64,000 nt of DNA from Acinetobacter sp. NIPH 2699 (GTDB lineage: Bacteria; Pseudomonadota; Gammaproteobacteria; Pseudomonadales; Moraxellaceae). This document shows positions 1 to 7,716 of the stretch, one piece after another. The position numbers and the translations under genes were made by a program. Location: NCBI RefSeq assembly GCF_022549355.1, contig NZ_JAKZGL010000012.1, forward strand, positions 34,998 to 98,997. Reading direction: 5' to 3'. The first letter of the stretch is position 1. Every line of letters starts with the position of its first letter. The notes beneath the pieces are model-generated. The model was not told the origin of the DNA, searched no databases, and worked only from the letters and a program-made list of their open reading frames with translations.

Positions 1-515
1 AGTTTATAGGCAAAACAGGATAAAATTTTCATACCGACCTGCCAACAGGCTTGTTCAAACTCAAGCATGGTATTTTTGAAATCAGGTAGTTCCTGTTCGC
101 TTGGGTAGAGTCCTGTCATCCTTGGGCGGGTAATTTGATAGGATTCTTTCTGATCTGGAGTACTGGTGGATGGGCGAATCTGGGCTTTACTTTCCCAACC
201 AGCATTACGATTTAAAGGGTATTGCGCTTTGACGTGTTCAGGGAGATGAAAAAACTTTTGTGTCATGTCAAAAGCATTTTGAATTTGATCAAGATCAATG
301 CCATGATTTGAGACTTGGAAAAAACCAATATCTGTCGCAGCAGACCAAAGCTGATCTGCAATTTCATTTTTACGCTGTTCAAAATCAGACAAATCAATGA
401 TTCGTACTTCACGTTCAAAGGTTTCTTGACCGAAAGCTCCCATACGGGATTCTTTTTGCAATTCTTCTAAGCTGTAGTGGTTTTCAGCTACATTGGTCAT
501 ATTCGCGCTATTCAT
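1..515 (-). CDS. 2OG-Fe(II) oxygenase, isopenicillin N synthase-like (partial, 3' end outside window)
   Basis: Only the N-terminal 171 or so codons are present; the gene runs off the left edge. The start ATG (515-513) follows a GAGG-type ribosome site. The visible protein has the DIOX_N pattern of isopenicillin N synthase-type oxygenases: an early 'IIDLSDF' strand, then 'ATDIGFFQVSNHGI' at about residues 58-71. The family uses 2-oxoglutarate, Fe(II) and O2 to hydroxylate small molecules in the cytoplasm. The Fe-binding HxD...H triad would lie in the missing part and cannot be checked. It is divergent from the ABC transporter operon at 1173, across a 657-bp gap. A link to purine or other N-heterocycle oxidation is inferred only from those neighbours. 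The substrate is unknown. Confidence 0.8.
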   Translation of the reverse strand, partial: MNSANMTNVAENHYSLEELQKESRMGAFGQETFEREVRIIDLSDFEQRKNEIADQLWSAATDIGFFQVSNHGIDLDQIQNAFDMTQKFFHLPEHVKAQYPLNRNAGWESKAQIRPSTSTPDQKESYQITRPRMTGLYPSEQELPDFKNTMLEFEQACWQVGMKILSCFAYK

Positions 516-960
516 TTTCAACCTCGATTTCTGGATAACCATGACCCAATCAAATGGATTGAAAGAGACTGGGTCATTATTTTCAAAAAAGAGCCGTACT
601 TTCTAAATCAATAGAAAGAAAGCTTATTTCTGAGCAATGACCCACATATATGCCGAATTGGTTATATATGCTGAACGCTTCTACTCTGACAGAATTTTAA
701 TAAGCATTTTCTATACCAGATTTTAAAATCTTAGATTATGGTGATATTTGATTAGCAAACTTATGTACTAGGTGAGAAGCGATCATTAAAATGAAGTTTT
801 ATGATTCTTTTTTGCGCATTCTATTGTTTTAAAATGGTGCATTTAAGAATTTATTTGAAAAACAGCATTTGTTAAAAATGTATTCAATCAAAAATAGATA
901 GTGAATTAAGACCTAAAACAAATTGTTGGGATCTATTTTATTGAAAAATAAGTCATAAAT
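516..960. other. Intergenic region, no gene seen
   Basis: This AT-rich stretch lies between the divergent oxygenase and ABC operon starts. I see no open frame with a ribosome site, no tRNA and no strong hairpin. It presumably carries the promoter of the leftward oxygenase gene. I searched it by eye for a leftward sigma-54 promoter and found none. Confidence 0.5.
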
Positions 961-965
961 AAATA

Positions 966-982
966 CTGGCATGGTGTTTGCT
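966..982 (+). promoter_or_regulatory. Sigma-54 (-24/-12) promoter of the ABC transporter/deaminase operon
   Basis: TGGCATG (967-973), four bases, then TTGCT (978-982) matches the sigma-54 consensus TGGCACG-N4-TTGCW, with one mismatch (T for C at 972) and exact spacing. Transcription would begin near 993 and leave a leader of about 180 nt before the ATG at 1173. Sigma-54 promoters need an enhancer-binding activator; NtrC would fit a nitrogen-scavenging operon, but I could not identify an activator site. Confidence 0.6.
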
Positions 983-1120
983 AAATCATAACTGAGTATA
1001 AGCGGTTAGTGTGTATTACACATGGGACATTGCTCTACAGCGTTTGCTGTTCCTCTTTTGGGGACAAAGTCATTGCTTGGCTTTGAGAGAATCTGTGTGC
1101 TTTTATACATGTGGTTTTTA

Positions 1121-1172
1121 TTCCCCTAAAAGAATAGCGAGATGAGTTCATACATATTTAGGGGTCTTACTT
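1121..1172 (+). promoter_or_regulatory. Riboswitch-like leader hairpin that sequesters the SD (candidate NMT1 motif / xanthine-I riboswitch)
   Basis: CCCCTAAA (1123-1130) pairs perfectly with TTTAGGGG (1157-1164). The 3' arm contains the AGGGG Shine-Dalgarno sequence (1160-1164), 8 nt from the ATG at 1173. The 26 nt enclosed (1131-1156) include a short ATG/CAT helix (1142-1144 with 1149-1151) flanked by asymmetric single-stranded AATAGCGA and ACATA stretches, so it resembles a small two-helix aptamer rather than a simple loop. The known NMT1-motif RNAs, which bind xanthine and urate, are small, lie at the ribosome site and precede NMT1/THI5-type ABC transporter genes, exactly this context. 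I could not test the motif's conserved positions, so the class is inferred. Confidence 0.55.
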
Positions 1173-2153
1173 ATGAAAATTCAGCACAATGTAGGCAAAG
1201 CACGATTAACTGTTATTGCTGGCGCATTATTCTTCAGTTCATTTACCCATGCTGCCGATAAACTGGTGTTACAAACAACATGGTATGCACAAGCTGAACA
1301 GGGTGGGTATTATCAGGCCTTGGCACAGGGTATTTATAAAAAATATGGTCTAGATGTCGAGATTAAAATCGGTGGACCACAGGTCAATAATATGTCTTTA
1401 TTATTGTCTAAACGTGCCGACATTATTATTAATTATGATTTACAAGTATTAAAAGGGATTGAAAGTAAATTTCCAATCAAAGCTGTAGCAGCACCATTTC
1501 AGTTTGATCCCCAAGGTGTTTTAACACATAGCGATGTAAAGTCTTTGGCTGATTTAAAAGGAAAAACCATCCTTGTTTCAACCAGTGGACAAGCAAGCTG
1601 GTGGCCTTGGCTAAGAGAAAAATATAATTTAAATGCAGCTCAAGCTCGTCCTTATACGTTCAATATGCAGCCATTTCTAGCGGGTAAAAATGTAGCACAA
1701 CAAGCCTATGCCACTTCAGAGGTTTTTCAGGCAAAAAAAGCCGCACCATCAAGTAATTTCTATTTATTTGCTGACGCTGGCTATCCAGCTTATGGCGGCA
1801 TTTTAGTGACTCGTAATGATGTGATTCAGAGTAAACCCGATGTGGTAAATCGTTTTGTACAAGCATCTATGGAGGGATGGAAAAACTATCTGGCTGATCC
1901 ACGTCTAGGAAATGCGGTTATTAAAAAAGAAAATCCAAATATGAATGATGAGTTGCTGGCTTTTGCTGTCAGTCAAATGAAAAAGTTACAACTGATTGAT
2001 GGAGGTGATGCCAAAACACAGGGTATTGGGGTGATGACCGATGCACGTTGGAAAGCAACACGAGATTTTATGGTGAATGCAGGTTTACTGAATGCCAATA
2101 CCAACTGGAAATCAGCTTATACGACACAGTTTATTGGGCCTGTGAAGAAATAA
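1173..2153 (+). CDS. ABC transporter substrate-binding protein, NMT1/THI5-like
   Basis: Periplasmic solute-binding subunit of an importer, 326 aa. Residues 1-27 form a Sec signal peptide (basic start, hydrophobic core, cleavage after THA). The mature part has the NMT1/SsuA-type fold pattern: 'GGYYQALAQGIYKKYGLDVEI' from about residue 44, the G-G-P-Q ligand loop at about 67-70, and the 'GKTILVSTSGQASWWPWL' region at about 129-146. This superfamily delivers pyrimidine precursors, taurine/sulfonates, nitrate or purine-like compounds. It is the first gene of an operon with the ATPase (2206), permease (3020) and deaminase (3811). Its AGGGG ribosome site is trapped in the leader hairpin. Together with the deaminase this suggests an oxidised purine or related N-heterocycle as ligand; that is inference. 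Confidence 0.88.
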   Translation: MKIQHNVGKARLTVIAGALFFSSFTHAADKLVLQTTWYAQAEQGGYYQALAQGIYKKYGLDVEIKIGGPQVNNMSLLLSKRADIIINYDLQVLKGIESKFPIKAVAAPFQFDPQGVLTHSDVKSLADLKGKTILVSTSGQASWWPWLREKYNLNAAQARPYTFNMQPFLAGKNVAQQAYATSEVFQAKKAAPSSNFYLFADAGYPAYGGILVTRNDVIQSKPDVVNRFVQASMEGWKNYLADPRLGNAVIKKENPNMNDELLAFAVSQMKKLQLIDGGDAKTQGIGVMTDARWKATRDFMVNAGLLNANTNWKSAYTTQFIGPVKK

Positions 2154-2205
2154 GGGCTGTTTTTGGGGTTAGGAAAATAGGGCTATTGCACGAAGGGGAA
2201 ACCAT

Positions 2206-3027
2206 ATGAATTCAGTTTTATCTGTTGATATTCCAGTAAATACATCATCAAATTTCATCACACCCATGCTCATGCTAAGAGGTGTGGAAAAGACTTATCC
2301 AAATGGCACACATGCATTGCAGCGTCTAGATTTAAACATTGGGCGTGGTGAGATTGTTTCTTTGCTCGGGCCATCAGGCTGTGGCAAAAGTACTTTATTG
2401 AAAATGTTTGCTGATCTTGAACAGCCATCAGCAGGGCATGTGCGCTGGAATGGTAAAGCGGATATCCAGTCACAATGTAAAATGGCAATGGTGTTTCAGG
2501 AAGCGACCTTAATGCCTTGGGCCAATATTGAAGACAATGTTCGTCTACCTTTAGATTTGCAGCATGTTGCAAAGTCGGTGAGTACGCCTAAAGTGTTGGA
2601 TGCTTTAAAAGCAGTAGGGCTGGATAACTTTACCAAATCTTACCCACGTGAACTGTCTGGTGGGATGCAAATGCGCGCTTCTTTAGCCAGAGCTTTGGTG
2701 ACAGAACCTGATCTATTACTCATGGATGAACCCTTTGGGGCTTTGGATGAATTTACTCGGCATAAGCTTGATAGTGATATTCGTAAACTTTGGTCTGAAC
2801 GTGATTTAACCGTTGTTTTTGTCACGCACAGTATTTATGAGGCAGTGTATTTGTCTTCTCGTGTGGTTGTCATGGGGGCACGTCCAGGTCGTGTGGTTGC
2901 TGATCTGGAAATTGAAGGTCCTTATCAACGCGATGAATCATTTCGAACGTCAGAAATCTTTATTAAACAATGTTCGCATCTTTCAGAAGTATTGGCTAAA
3001 GCAAGTGGGGAGTATGATCATGATTAA
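2206..3027 (+). CDS. ABC transporter ATP-binding protein
   Basis: Cytoplasmic ATPase that energises the importer, 273 aa. Visible motifs are Walker A GPSGCGKST (residues 55-63), the Q-loop at 'VFQEATLMPW', the ABC signature LSGGMQMR, Walker B LLLMDEPFGALDE and the switch His in VTHS. The layout is that of nitrate/sulfonate/taurine (SsuB/TauB) family ATPases. A GAAGGGG ribosome site precedes the ATG. The 3' end overlaps the permease start by 8 bp, which implies translational coupling. All catalytic motifs are intact. Confidence 0.92.
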   Translation: MNSVLSVDIPVNTSSNFITPMLMLRGVEKTYPNGTHALQRLDLNIGRGEIVSLLGPSGCGKSTLLKMFADLEQPSAGHVRWNGKADIQSQCKMAMVFQEATLMPWANIEDNVRLPLDLQHVAKSVSTPKVLDALKAVGLDNFTKSYPRELSGGMQMRASLARALVTEPDLLLMDEPFGALDEFTRHKLDSDIRKLWSERDLTVVFVTHSIYEAVYLSSRVVVMGARPGRVVADLEIEGPYQRDESFRTSEIFIKQCSHLSEVLAKASGEYDHD

Positions 3028-3814
3028 ACCATTAATAAAAAATCCTGCGATACAGCGTATAGCAGCTCCTTTGACCCTCGGTTTTTTATTGTTGCTGCTT
3101 TGGCAGTTGAGCTTTCAACAGCTTGAAGTCCCTGTATATGTGATACCGAAACCAAGCGACATTGTGATGGCGATGATTAATCATTCTGCATTGTTGTTTG
3201 GCAGCTTGTTGGTTACTTTAAAAATCACCTTATTGGCTTTTGCTTGTGCTGTGGTGATTGGAATCCTCATTGCATTTTTATTCGTGCAAAGTCGTGTAAT
3301 TGAAGCCTGTTTTATGCCTTATGCCATATTATTTCAAGTGACACCGATTGTAGCGATTGCGCCATTGGTGATTATCTGGATTCAAAACACAACTTTAGCG
3401 TTGGTGGTGTGTGCGATGTTGGTGGCAGTTTTTCCAATCCTGACCAATACCACGTTGGGGTTGCGTAGTGTCAATAAAGGTTTACTTAATCTTTTTCAAA
3501 TCAATAAAGCCAGTCGTTGGCAAATTCTGATGCGGTTACGTGTGCCAAATGCATTGCCTTATTTCTTTGGTGGTTTACGGATTTCTTGTGGACTTGCTTT
3601 GATCGGTGCTGTGGTTTCTGAGTTTGTTGCAGGAGCAGGTGGTACAAGTGCAGGCCTGGCTTATCAAATCTTGCAGGCAGGTTTCCAACTGGATTTGCCT
3701 CTCATGTTTGCAGCGCTATTTTTGATTACTTGTACGGGTTTAGGGCTGTTTGTATTGATGTCTTTATTAAGCCGTGTGTTTTTAAGTAAATGGCATGAGA
3801 GTGAGCAAGTATGA
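3020..3814 (+). CDS. ABC transporter permease (SsuC/TauC-like)
   Basis: Inner-membrane permease of the same importer, 264 aa. I chose the ATG at 3020 because GGGGAG at 3007-3012 is spaced 7 nt from it; an ATG at 3014 is too close to that site, and the longer open frame back to 2813 lies inside the ATPase gene. It has about six hydrophobic segments, starting with 'LTLGFLLLLLWQLSF', and the EAA-like cytoplasmic loop near 'LLNLFQINKASRWQIL', where the ATPase would dock. It belongs to the binding-protein-dependent transport family of SsuC/TauC. The stop overlaps the next gene's ATG. Confidence 0.88.
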   Translation: MIKPLIKNPAIQRIAAPLTLGFLLLLLWQLSFQQLEVPVYVIPKPSDIVMAMINHSALLFGSLLVTLKITLLAFACAVVIGILIAFLFVQSRVIEACFMPYAILFQVTPIVAIAPLVIIWIQNTTLALVVCAMLVAVFPILTNTTLGLRSVNKGLLNLFQINKASRWQILMRLRVPNALPYFFGGLRISCGLALIGAVVSEFVAGAGGTSAGLAYQILQAGFQLDLPLMFAALFLITCTGLGLFVLMSLLSRVFLSKWHESEQV

Positions 3815-5253
3815 TGAGTCAGCGTTATTTAATTAAAAATGCTTATGCCATTTTAACAGGCTTATCTGGTGATGCAGCTCGTTCCTCATGTACCGATATT
3901 CGTATCCAAAATGGCAAAATTACAGCATTAGGGCAATTGACTCAGCAAGCCAATGAACAAGTGATCGATGCTAAAGATTGTGTGATTTATCCAGCATGGG
4001 TCAATACCCATCACCATTTGTTTCAGTCTTTATTAAAAGGTGAGCCACAAGGTTTAAATCAAAACTTAAGCGCATGGCTTGCCAGTACACCGTATCGTTT
4101 TCGTGGTGCATTCGATGAGGAAACTTTTCGGGTTGCGGTACGTATCGGTTTGATTGAATTGTTACGTTCGGGTTGTGCAACCGTCGCAGACCATCATTAT
4201 TTATATTGGCCGAAAATGCCTTTTGATGGCGCTGCAATTTTATTTGATGAAGCTGAAAAGTTAGGGATGCGCTTTGTGCTGTGTCGCGGTGGTGCAACCC
4301 TGACACGTGGTTTAGAAAGTGAGTTACCTCAAGCCTTACGTCCAGAGAAATTTGAAGACTATATGGCGGATATTGAACGTTTAGTCAGCCAATATCATCA
4401 GCCGAGTGGGACAGCATTTAGAAAAATTGTGATGGCACCCACTTCAACCTTACATTCAACGACACCGCAACAGTTTAGAGAAAGCGCCAAAATTGCTAGA
4501 CAATTAGGCATTGGGATGCATAGTCATTTATCCGAAACGGTTGATTATCTGGATGCAGCCAAAGCCAAATTTAACATGACTCCTGTACAGTTTTGCGCTG
4601 AGCATGATTGGGTAGGGGCTGATGTTTGGTTTGCGCATCTGGTTAAATTATTGCCCGAGGAAATTCAGATTTTAGGTCAAACTCGAACAGGAATTGCGCA
4701 TTGCCCACAAAGTAATGCGCGATTAGGCAGTGGTATTGCTGATCTTGTAAGTCTAGAACAAGCTGGCATGAGCATTTCAATCGGTGTTGATGGTGCAGGT
4801 TCGAATGAAGCCGCAGATATGCTCTCAGAAACACATGCCGCATGGTTATTACAACGTGCTAGAAAAGGCATGTTGGCGACACCACAATATGAGGGTGGAT
4901 CATTTGAGGGCGGTGCAGACGCAGCAACGATTGAAGATGTGATTCGTTGGGGAACCGTGGGTGGTGCAAAAATCTTAGGACTCGATCAGGTTGGTACGAT
5001 TGAAGTCGGGCAACAAGCCGATTTGGTTGTGTATCAACTGGATGATCCTCGTTATTTCGGATTACATGATATGGCAATTGGTCCTGTTGCCAGTGGTGGG
5101 CGAGCGCATATTAAAGCGATGTTTGTTGCAGGTAAAATGGTGATTGAAAATGACCAGATTCCTGAGCTGGATATGATGGAATTGGCTTGGCAAGCTAAGC
5201 AATCGGTGAAAGTGTTGCAACAGCGAAGTATGGAAATGGCTAAAATAGCCTAA
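3811..5253 (+). CDS. Amidohydrolase, COG0402 deaminase (8-oxoguanine deaminase-like)
   Basis: Cytoplasmic Zn-dependent aminohydrolase, 480 aa, of the chlorohydrolase/guanine deaminase superfamily. The metal site is visible: N-T-H-H-H near residues 65-69 (HxH), 'GMHSHLSETVDY' with a further His, 'WFAHLVKL', and the catalytic Asp in 'SIGVDGAGSNEAAD'. The sequence style is closest to the 8-oxoguanine deaminase/hydroxyatrazine hydrolase branch, which converts an amino-purine-like ring to the oxo form and releases ammonia. It is translationally coupled to the transporter permease (4-bp overlap), so its substrate is probably what the transporter imports. Isoxanthopterin or isocytosine deaminase are alternatives. 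An adjacent ATG at 3814 is an equally possible start. Confidence 0.8.
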   Translation: MMSQRYLIKNAYAILTGLSGDAARSSCTDIRIQNGKITALGQLTQQANEQVIDAKDCVIYPAWVNTHHHLFQSLLKGEPQGLNQNLSAWLASTPYRFRGAFDEETFRVAVRIGLIELLRSGCATVADHHYLYWPKMPFDGAAILFDEAEKLGMRFVLCRGGATLTRGLESELPQALRPEKFEDYMADIERLVSQYHQPSGTAFRKIVMAPTSTLHSTTPQQFRESAKIARQLGIGMHSHLSETVDYLDAAKAKFNMTPVQFCAEHDWVGADVWFAHLVKLLPEEIQILGQTRTGIAHCPQSNARLGSGIADLVSLEQAGMSISIGVDGAGSNEAADMLSETHAAWLLQRARKGMLATPQYEGGSFEGGADAATIEDVIRWGTVGGAKILGLDQVGTIEVGQQADLVVYQLDDPRYFGLHDMAIGPVASGGRAHIKAMFVAGKMVIENDQIPELDMMELAWQAKQSVKVLQQRSMEMAKIA

Positions 5254-5261
5254 GCAAAAAT

Positions 5262-5505
5262 AGAATCGTACACAAAATATGATACTCGGAAACGTCATTT
5301 GCAACCTGCGTGGTGTCAACAAAATACAAAGTTTTATACAACTAGTTAGTGTATGGTAAATGCAAGAAGTGAACAGGTTTTGCAAATGACAATGGTTTTG
5401 CCTACTTTTCCCGAAAGAAAAGTAGGGCGAACCGCAGGTTTATCTTGAAATTGGATGAGAACTCGGCAAGACTCCGCTAAGATTATTATAATTATTTGTA
5501 TATCA
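5262..5505. repeat. Dispersed intergenic repeat, copy A
   Basis: This segment between convergent genes is clearly related to 36355-36600. Shared blocks are AACCTGCGT near 5301, ATACAAAGTTTT/ATATAAAGTTTT near 5323, AAGTGAACAGGTTTTG (5366-5381), CCCGAAA near 5410 and GATGAGAACTCGGCAAGA (5454-5471). The middle differs. Here it includes a perfect 10-bp hairpin, CCTACTTTTC (5401-5410) with GAAAAGTAGG (5417-5426), loop of 6, which may also act as a terminator. No protein is encoded. It looks like a non-autonomous or genus-specific intergenic repeat. Confidence 0.6.
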
Positions 5506-5526
5506 ATATTTTGTTCCTAAGACAGC

Positions 5527-6477
5527 TTATCCCTGATAAGGATGATATTTATACCAATGATCTGCAATCTGCTGACGAGTACATACCCAAACCCGATCAT
5601 GGTTTTGCACATAATCCAGAAATTTTTGTAATGCTTTAAAACGAGCAGGGCGACCTAAAATTCGACAATGCATGCCGATGGAAAGCATTTTAGGGTGGGT
5701 TGTTCCTTCAGCATATAAAACATCAAAGGCATCTTTTAAATACTCAAAGAAATCTTCACTGCGGTTAAAACCAGTTGGTGAAGCAAACTTCATGTCATTG
5801 GTATCAAGAGTATAGGGAATGATTAAATGTGGACGAGTTTCGCCATTCTCTTTTGTTAATTTTGTCCAAAAAGGCAGATCATCGCCATAATAATCACTGT
5901 CATATTGAATCTGATCATAGTCTGCTAATAATTGACGAGTGTTGGGGCTATCACGACCTGTGTACCAACCAGTAGGCATTTCACCAAACAAATCTTTTAA
6001 GATCTGCATAGCCTCAGCCATATGCTGTTTTTCAGTTTCAGGATCAACATTTTGATAATGAATCCAGCGTAAACCATGCGATACCACATCATAGTTATTC
6101 TGTTTGATTGCCTCGACAATTAATGGATTTCTTTGTAATGCCATGGCAACTGCAAAAATAGTCATCGGTAAGTTGCGTTTGGCAAATTCCTGTTGAATAC
6201 GCCAAAAACCAACGCGTGAACCATATTCATAGATCGAATCCATGGACAAATGTCGAGCAGGATAACTTTCTGCACCACTGATTTCAGACAAAAACTGCTC
6301 TGAACCGTCATCGCCATGCAAGATATGTTTTTCACCACCTTCCTCATAGTTCAATACAAACTGAACCGCAATTTTTGCTTGATTAGGCCATTGCGCATGC
6401 GGAGGATGGTTAGCATAACCGACCATATCTCGTGGATAGTCTGCTGTTAAATCAATGTCTTTATGGAACCAAACCAT
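5527..6477 (-). CDS. puuE: Allantoinase PuuE-type (polysaccharide deacetylase fold)
   Basis: Probable cofactor-independent allantoinase of the PuuE group, which opens the hydantoin ring of allantoin to allantoate in purine breakdown. The protein (316 aa from this start) carries the NodB-type region: 'YPRDMVGYANHPP' near the N-terminus, 'VQFVLNYEEGGE', 'YEYGSRVGFWRI', 'VVSHGLRWIHYQN' and 'GWYTGRDSPNTRQL', all typical of this group. I prefer the ATG at 6477: an AGG lies 7 nt upstream, and a TTGACA...TAAATT promoter (about 6546-6518) would leave almost no leader for the alternative GTG at 6513 (328 aa). Transcribed towards the deaminase, so regulated separately from it. Polysaccharide deacetylase is the alternative annotation. 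Confidence 0.78.
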   Translation of the reverse strand: MVWFHKDIDLTADYPRDMVGYANHPPHAQWPNQAKIAVQFVLNYEEGGEKHILHGDDGSEQFLSEISGAESYPARHLSMDSIYEYGSRVGFWRIQQEFAKRNLPMTIFAVAMALQRNPLIVEAIKQNNYDVVSHGLRWIHYQNVDPETEKQHMAEAMQILKDLFGEMPTGWYTGRDSPNTRQLLADYDQIQYDSDYYGDDLPFWTKLTKENGETRPHLIIPYTLDTNDMKFASPTGFNRSEDFFEYLKDAFDVLYAEGTTHPKMLSIGMHCRILGRPARFKALQKFLDYVQNHDRVWVCTRQQIADHWYKYHPYQG

Positions 6478-6605
6478 ATCAATGCCTGAATCGTGAAATA
6501 GGTGAAACTTCACATCAATTTACTGGATAGGTTCTCTAATTGTCAATTATTATATCTATTTAAATCAATGGTTTATTTGTTTTATTTTGGTGCAATAATA
6601 CGGTT

Positions 6606-7538
6606 TCATTCATGAATATTCTTTAGCATGCGCAATTTCAGTGCTTCCATTTCTTCAATGATTTGATTCATCATGATTTGTGCAATACGAGAAAGTTGCC
6701 GTTTTGGTGCAACACATAAAGCAAGGGTAATTGGATGCAGCCCATTATCGTGGATTGCCCTAAATTCGAATTCGCCACTTTCAATAAATGGATAGGCATC
6801 CAAGTAACTCATGATAGCAATGCCTAAATTCTGTCTCAGCAATGAAATCATCATGTGAATATCGTTGCACTCGATTTTATGTGGCGGATTAAAATCATGT
6901 TTTTTATATAAAGCGGTGACGTGATCGTGAATAATTAAAGGTGCAGCAGGAATAATATGATTGAATTCCAGCGTATCTGAGAAATAGATTTTTTCCTTAT
7001 TGGCTAAATGATGTTGCTTTGGAATCACAAAGCCAAGCGGCATTTCGATAAAGGAACTGATTTGTAATTGATGTTGATGCTTTGGATTGAGAATTAAGCC
7101 AAAATCGAGTTCAGCGTTAATGACCAAGTCAGCAACACGTTCACTATCTAACACACGAATACTGAAATTAATCCAAGGATAATCTTGATGGATAGATTGA
7201 ATCACTTGAGTGACGAAGCTTTCACTTAATGCTGAGATCATCCCAAAATCAACTGAACCTCGTTGTAACCCCTGAATTTCATTTAAGCGCTTTTGTGTCG
7301 TTTGAAATTCTTTTTGCCAAGTCAGTAAATCGGCATAGAGTAATTCACCTGCCAAAGTCAGTTTTAGTCCATTGGGTAGACGCTCAAATAAGGCAACGCC
7401 AAGTTCTTCTTCAGCTAAAGCGATCTGACGATGCACTGCTGAGACTGAAATATAAAGTTGATCTGCTGCTTTTCGCAAGCTGCCAGTTTTAGCTACAGCG
7501 ATAAAATATTCTGAGAAACGAGAAAAAGGCAATGCCAT
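6606..7538 (-). CDS. LysR family transcriptional regulator
   Basis: DNA-binding activator/repressor of about 310 aa. The N-terminal winged HTH is intact (from 'FSEYFIAVAKTGSLRKAA' through 'ISVSAVHRQIALAEEELG'), followed by a LysR substrate domain from about residue 90. I chose the ATG at 7538; the longer frame starts with a TTG at 7547 and neither has a strong ribosome site. It is divergent from the Rieske oxygenase at 7717, with 178 bp between them, the usual place for a LysR target promoter. A LysR gene (hpxR) beside a Rieske oxygenase (hpxD) is also found in the Klebsiella hypoxanthine cluster, so a purine-linked role is plausible but inferred. Confidence 0.85.
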   Translation of the reverse strand: MALPFSRFSEYFIAVAKTGSLRKAADQLYISVSAVHRQIALAEEELGVALFERLPNGLKLTLAGELLYADLLTWQKEFQTTQKRLNEIQGLQRGSVDFGMISALSESFVTQVIQSIHQDYPWINFSIRVLDSERVADLVINAELDFGLILNPKHQHQLQISSFIEMPLGFVIPKQHHLANKEKIYFSDTLEFNHIIPAAPLIIHDHVTALYKKHDFNPPHKIECNDIHMMISLLRQNLGIAIMSYLDAYPFIESGEFEFRAIHDNGLHPITLALCVAPKRQLSRIAQIMMNQIIEEMEALKLRMLKNIHE

Positions 7539-7716
7539 AGCAATCAATTGAAAGATAAAAAATAAGTATAACCAAAAGCAATTTTAAAAAATATATAGTG
7601 TTCTAGTTTTTAGAATGATTCATTGAAATCATTCTAATAGACGAAATTATTGTTCTGTTCCAAACTGCATTTAAGCCATACAGATCGTTGATCTATAGCA
7701 AAAATGAGAGTAAAGA

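Noticed and set aside
2813..3019. N-terminal extension of the ABC permease
   Set aside because: It overlaps the ATPase gene in another frame; the ATG at 3020 has a well-spaced GGGGAG site and fits the family length.
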